Shown: positions 6,572-9,471 of the stretch, in pieces
How positions within the stretch are numbered: the stretch's first letter is position 1
Layout: the number at the start of each line of letters is the position of its first letter
Made by a program: the position numbers and the translations under genes
Notes under the pieces: model-generated
What the model was told of the DNA's origin: nothing
Seen by the model: the letters and a program-made list of their open reading frames with translations, nothing else
Databases searched by the model: none
Assembly (NCBI GenBank): GCA_002422455.1
Contig: DIVK01000029.1
Location: 3,921 to 13,391 of the forward strand
DNA from: Rhodoferax sp. UBA6134
GTDB taxonomy: Bacteria > Pseudomonadota > Gammaproteobacteria > Burkholderiales > Burkholderiaceae_C
Length of the DNA: 9,471 nucleotides
Reading direction: 5' to 3'

Positions 6572-6716
6572 GGCAGGCTGGCGGGCCGGTCCTCCAGACC
6601 GTGCGCCGGCGCCGCGTTTCAATTGCTGAAATATTGGGCAGTTAGAATTGTCGGCTTGCATTTTGCCTCCCCCGTTCCAACACTTCGCACACTTTCCATT
6701 TTTTCGACGCGTTCAC

Positions 6717-7769
6717 ATGAACATCGGCCCATTCACTTTGGAGAATCCGTTCTTTGTCGCCCCCATGGCAGGGGTGACGGACCGGCCGTTTCGCCAGTTG
6801 TGCAAGAGCTTGGGGGCGGGTTATGCCGTCAGCGAGATGGTCACGAGCCGGCGCGATCTGTGGCGCACGCTCAAGACCTCGCGCCGCGCCGATCACGAAG
6901 GCGAGTCCGGGCCGATCGCGGTGCAGATCGCCGGCACCGAGCCCCTGATGATGAGCGAAGCGGCGGCCTACAACATTGACCGCGGTGCGCAGATCATTGA
7001 CATCAACATGGGCTGCCCGGCCAAGAAAGTGTGCAACAAATGGGCCGGTTCGGCGCTCATGCGGGACGAAGCCCTGGCGTTGGCCATCGTGGAGGCGGTG
7101 GTGACGGCGTGCGCGCCCAGGGGTGTGCCGGTCACGCTCAAAATGCGCACGGGCTGGTGTTCGTCGCAAAAAAACGCGGTGGTGCTGGCCCGCGCGGTCG
7201 AGCGCGCGGGGGTGCAGATGATCACGGTGCATGGGCGCACGCGCGAACAGGGCTACCGCGGGCAGGCCGAGTACGACACCATTGCGGCCGTCAAGGCCGC
7301 GGTGGGTGTGCCGGTGGTGGCCAATGGCGACATCGATACGCCCGGGAAAGCCCGCCAGGTGCTGGCGCTCACCGGGGCGGATGCGGTGATGATTGGCCGG
7401 GCGGCGCAGGGGCGGCCCTGGATTTTTCGCGAGATGGCGCATTTCATGGCGACCGGCACCCCGTTGGCGTCGCCGCTGGTGGCAGAGGTCAAACAGCTGC
7501 TGCTGGACCACCTGCAAGACCATTACACGCTGTACGGCGAGTTTCTCGGGGCGCGGACTGCGCGCAAGCACATCGGCTGGTACGTCAGGTCCTTGCCGGG
7601 GGGCGAGGAATTCCGGGCGCGCATGAATTTGATTGAGGACTGTGGCCGGCAGGCAGGCGCTGTGGCCGGATTTTTTGACGCATTGAACGACCGCATGGAC
7701 CGGTTGCCGGACGTCGTTCCGGCGGGGCGGGCAGGAGAGGAAGAACAACAGATGGAGACGGCAGGATGA
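6717..7769 (+). CDS. dusB: tRNA-dihydrouridine synthase B
   Basis: FMN-dependent enzyme that reduces a specific uridine in the tRNA D-loop to dihydrouridine with NADPH (U17 in E. coli). 350 residues. The TIM-barrel start is APMAGVTDRPFRQLC (15-29). The catalytic Cys is C100 in NMGCPAKKV, followed by the DusB-type AGSALMRDE. FMN and tRNA contacts include K142 in LKMRTGW, H172 in TVHGRTR, NGDI from N203, and the phosphate loop GRAAQGRPW from G227. The C-terminal helical domain has HLQDHYTLYGEF and RKHIGWY. DusB rather than DusA or DusC is favoured by these signatures and by fis immediately downstream. The start at 6717 matches the family N-terminus (MNIGPFTLENP); no Shine-Dalgarno precedes it, but a T-rich stretch (CATTTTTT, 6697-6704) does. 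Its stop overlaps the fis ATG as ATGA. Confidence 0.97.
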   Translation: MNIGPFTLENPFFVAPMAGVTDRPFRQLCKSLGAGYAVSEMVTSRRDLWRTLKTSRRADHEGESGPIAVQIAGTEPLMMSEAAAYNIDRGAQIIDINMGCPAKKVCNKWAGSALMRDEALALAIVEAVVTACAPRGVPVTLKMRTGWCSSQKNAVVLARAVERAGVQMITVHGRTREQGYRGQAEYDTIAAVKAAVGVPVVANGDIDTPGKARQVLALTGADAVMIGRAAQGRPWIFREMAHFMATGTPLASPLVAEVKQLLLDHLQDHYTLYGEFLGARTARKHIGWYVRSLPGGEEFRARMNLIEDCGRQAGAVAGFFDALNDRMDRLPDVVPAGRAGEEEQQMETAG

Positions 7770-8002
7770 GCAAAAAGAACATCGAAGAATGCGTGCGTGT
7801 CAGCCTGGAGGCTTATCTTCGGGACTTGCGAGGAATTGAACCGGATGGCATGTACGACATGATGCTCAAGGTCGTGGAAAAACCCCTGCTGGAAGTGGTC
7901 ATGCAGCATGCGGACGGCAACCAGTCCAAGGCGGCGCATTGGCTGGGGCTGAACCGCAACACCCTGCGCAAGAAATTGCTGGAACACAAGCTGATCAAGT
8001 AG
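7766..8002 (+). CDS. fis: Fis-family nucleoid-associated DNA-binding protein
   Basis: Small homodimeric DNA-bending protein that acts as a global regulator and nucleoid organiser in gamma- and betaproteobacteria. 78 residues, against 98 in E. coli. Dimerisation helices occupy about residues 6-48 (VEKPLLEVVMQHADGNQ closely matches E. coli VEQPLLDMVMQYTRGNQ). The helix-turn-helix is NQSKAAHWLGLNRNTLRKKL at 52-71. The missing ~20 N-terminal residues correspond to the flexible beta-hairpin arms that in E. coli Fis contact the Hin/Gin invertases. Start overlaps the dusB stop (ATGA); GGAG at 7754-7757 sits eight bases upstream inside dusB, so translation is probably coupled. Promoter presumably upstream of dusB. 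An intrinsic terminator follows the stop. The C-terminal domain of NtrC-type activators is related, but the size and dusB neighbour settle the call. Confidence 0.95.
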   Translation: MSKKNIEECVRVSLEAYLRDLRGIEPDGMYDMMLKVVEKPLLEVVMQHADGNQSKAAHWLGLNRNTLRKKLLEHKLIK

Positions 8003-8011
8003 CCAGCACCC

Positions 8012-8037
8012 GGGGCTCCTGGTGGCCCTCTTTTTTT
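8012..8037 (+). terminator. Intrinsic terminator after fis
   Basis: GGGGCT (8012-8017) pairs with GGCCCT (8024-8029; four G-C pairs plus two G-U pairs) around a six-base loop, followed by a C and seven T (8031-8037). The stem is short but GC-rich and the T-run is good. It lies between the fis stop at 8002 and the purH ATG at 8060, so it should separate most dusB-fis transcription from purH. An overlapping alternative stem, CCAG (8003-8006) with CTGG (8019-8022), would compete with the terminator loop. Confidence 0.7.
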
Positions 8038-8059
8038 CACCGATTACATTTTTAAATTC

Positions 8060-9471
8060 ATGAACGCACTCCTATCCGTTTCCGACAAGACCGGCATCGT
8101 TGAACTGGCGCAAGCCCTGCACGCCTTGGGTATCAAGCTCATTTCCACCGGTGGCACCGCCAGACTGCTGGCCGAAAGCGGCCTGCCCGTGACCGAAGTG
8201 GCCGAAGTCACCGCCTTTCCCGAGATGCTGGATGGCCGCGTCAAGACCCTGCACCCCAAAGTGCATGGTGGTTTGCTGGCCCGGCGCGACCTGCCCGAGC
8301 ACATGGCCGCGCTCAAGGCCCATGGCATTGACACCATCGACCTGCTGGTGGTCAACCTCTATCCGTTTGAATCCACCGTGGCCAAGGCCGGCTGCACGCT
8401 GGCTGATGCCATCGAGAACATCGACATCGGCGGCCCCGCCATGGTGCGCAGCGCAGCCAAGAACTGGAAGGATGTGGGCGTGATCACCTCGGCCGACCAG
8501 TACGAGCCCGTGCTGGCTGAACTCAAGGCCGACGGCAAGCTGTCCCACAAGCTGCGCTTCGCGCTGTCGGTGGCGGCGTTCAACCGCATTGCGCAATATG
8601 ACGGAGCCATCAGCGACTACCTCTCGTCGGTCACGTTCGAAGCCGAGAAACTGTCGGAAGCCTACGTGCCCGCCCGTGCCCAGTTCCCTGGCCAGAGCAA
8701 TGGCATCTTCACCAAGGTGCAAGACCTGCGCTACGGCGAAAACAGCCACCAGCAGGCCGCGCTGTACCGCGACCTGCACCCCGCCCCGGGCTCGCTGGTC
8801 ACGGCCGAGCAACTGCAAGGCAAGGAGCTTTCTTACAACAACATCGCCGATGCCGACGCAGCCTGGGAATGCGTCAAGGGTTTCGACGCTGCGGCCTGCG
8901 TGATCGTCAAACACGCCAACCCTTGCGGCGTGGCCGTGGGCCTGGATGCACTGAGCGCCTACAGCAAGGCCTTCCAGACCGACCCGACCAGCGCCTTTGG
9001 CGGCATCATCGCTTTCAACCGCCCGGTGGACCAGGCTGCGGCCGAGGCCGTGAGCAAGCAGTTTGTCGAGGTGCTGATGGCCCCGGCCTACACGCCCGAA
9101 GCACTGGCCATCTTCAAAGCCAAGGCCAATGTGCGCGTGCTACAGATTGAGCTGCCCGCGGGCGCGGCTGGCCGCAACAGCCAGGACATCAAGCGCATCG
9201 GCTCGGGGCTCTTGATCCAGACCGCCGACAACCACGAACTGCAGCGCGCCGACCTGAAGGTAGTGACCAAGCTGCAACCCACCGAACAGCAGCTGGACGA
9301 TCTGATGTTTGCCTGGAAAGTGGCGAAATACGTCAAGTCCAACGCCATCGTGTTCTGCAAAGACGGCATGACCATGGGCGTGGGCGCCGGCCAGATGAGC
9401 CGCCTGGACTCGGCCCGCATCGCCAGCATCAAGGCCGGCCACGCCAACCTGACGCTGCAGGGCACCGCCGT
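8060..9471 (+). CDS. purH: PurH, bifunctional AICAR transformylase / IMP cyclohydrolase (3' truncated by window)
   Basis: Catalyses the last two steps of de novo IMP synthesis: formylation of AICAR with 10-formyl-THF, then ring closure of FAICAR to IMP. The frame is open from the ATG to the window edge, giving 470 complete codons of an expected ~525-530, so the C-terminus is cut off. The N-terminal MGS-like IMP cyclohydrolase domain begins MNALLSVSDKTGIVELA, with STGGTARLL and VKTLHPKVHGGLLARRD (K62), and continues with DLLVVNLYPF and IDIGGPAMVRSAAKN. The AICAR transformylase domain shows DLRYGENSHQQAALY, the catalytic VKHANPCGVAVG (K284, H285), TSAFGGIIAFN, and SNAIVFCKDGMTMGVGAGQ near the edge. 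The start is fixed by the family N-terminus. No Shine-Dalgarno is present; the leader is AT-rich (TACATTTTTAAATTC). It follows fis, but a terminator lies between them, implying its own promoter, which I could not identify with confidence. Confidence 0.97.
   Translation, partial: MNALLSVSDKTGIVELAQALHALGIKLISTGGTARLLAESGLPVTEVAEVTAFPEMLDGRVKTLHPKVHGGLLARRDLPEHMAALKAHGIDTIDLLVVNLYPFESTVAKAGCTLADAIENIDIGGPAMVRSAAKNWKDVGVITSADQYEPVLAELKADGKLSHKLRFALSVAAFNRIAQYDGAISDYLSSVTFEAEKLSEAYVPARAQFPGQSNGIFTKVQDLRYGENSHQQAALYRDLHPAPGSLVTAEQLQGKELSYNNIADADAAWECVKGFDAAACVIVKHANPCGVAVGLDALSAYSKAFQTDPTSAFGGIIAFNRPVDQAAAEAVSKQFVEVLMAPAYTPEALAIFKAKANVRVLQIELPAGAAGRNSQDIKRIGSGLLIQTADNHELQRADLKVVTKLQPTEQQLDDLMFAWKVAKYVKSNAIVFCKDGMTMGVGAGQMSRLDSARIASIKAGHANLTLQGTA

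Noticed and set aside
6557..6716. N-terminal extensions of yqaA (to 6661) and dusB (TTG at 6648)
   Set aside because: The yqaA extension is polar and proline/arginine-rich; the dusB extension precedes the conserved family start. I read 6557-6716 as a divergent promoter region; TAGAAT at 6643-6648 is a weak plus-strand -10 candidate without a good -35.
6642..7748. Minus-strand 368-codon frame opposite dusB
   Set aside because: Antisense to a complete DusB with all catalytic motifs; no domain seen.
8072..8914. Minus-strand 280-codon frame opposite purH
   Set aside because: purH is unmistakable on the plus strand here, with catalytic K284/H285; the reverse frame has no family character.

Overview
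The window is about 9.5 kb of GC-rich, gene-dense bacterial chromosome carrying ordinary housekeeping genes. The order dusB-fis-purH, a short 78-residue Fis, and a UbiH-family hydroxylase next to a DsbC and an M61 peptidase all point to a betaproteobacterium of the order Burkholderiales, probably Comamonadaceae (Rhodoferax/Polaromonas-like). This placement rests on gene order and protein character, not on a database search. I see no tRNA, rRNA, insertion sequence, phage gene, CRISPR array or toxin-antitoxin pair.

Layout. (1) Positions 28-3691, minus strand: a three-gene operon transcribed leftward, consisting of a UbiH/UbiF/COQ6-type FAD monooxygenase, a periplasmic DsbC-type disulfide isomerase and an M61-family metallopeptidase with a PDZ domain. 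The first two genes are 17 bases apart and the last two share one base (TGATG), so translation is probably coupled. (2) Positions 3750-4658, plus strand: a MOSC-domain molybdenum-cofactor protein of the YcbX/mARC type, divergent from the operon across 58 bases. (3) Positions 4785-5876, plus strand: the YchF/OLA1 ATPase, with a structured leader and a strong 15-bp hairpin just after its stop codon. (4) Positions 5877-6085: a 209-base convergent gap with an AT-rich patch and small direct repeats but no gene. (5) Positions 6086-6556, minus strand: a small YqaA/VTT-family membrane protein. (6) Positions 6717-8002, plus strand: dusB and fis, overlapping by ATGA, closed by an intrinsic terminator at 8012-8037. 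(7) Positions 8060-9471, plus strand: purH, which runs off the right edge and lacks about its last 50-60 codons.

How the genes work together. ubiH-family, dsbC and M61 look co-transcribed, but no pathway clearly joins them. dusB-fis is the classic pair in which a tRNA dihydrouridine synthase precedes the nucleoid protein Fis. purH is adjacent but separated by a terminator and is probably transcribed on its own. A recurring feature is that several first-in-unit genes (ubiH-family, dusB, purH, and weakly yqaA) lack a Shine-Dalgarno sequence, while operon-internal genes have one. Two of them have a good -10-like hexamer only 7-9 bases before the ATG, suggesting leaderless or near-leaderless transcripts. 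I did not find an undescribed multi-gene system here; the points worth checking are mainly regulatory.
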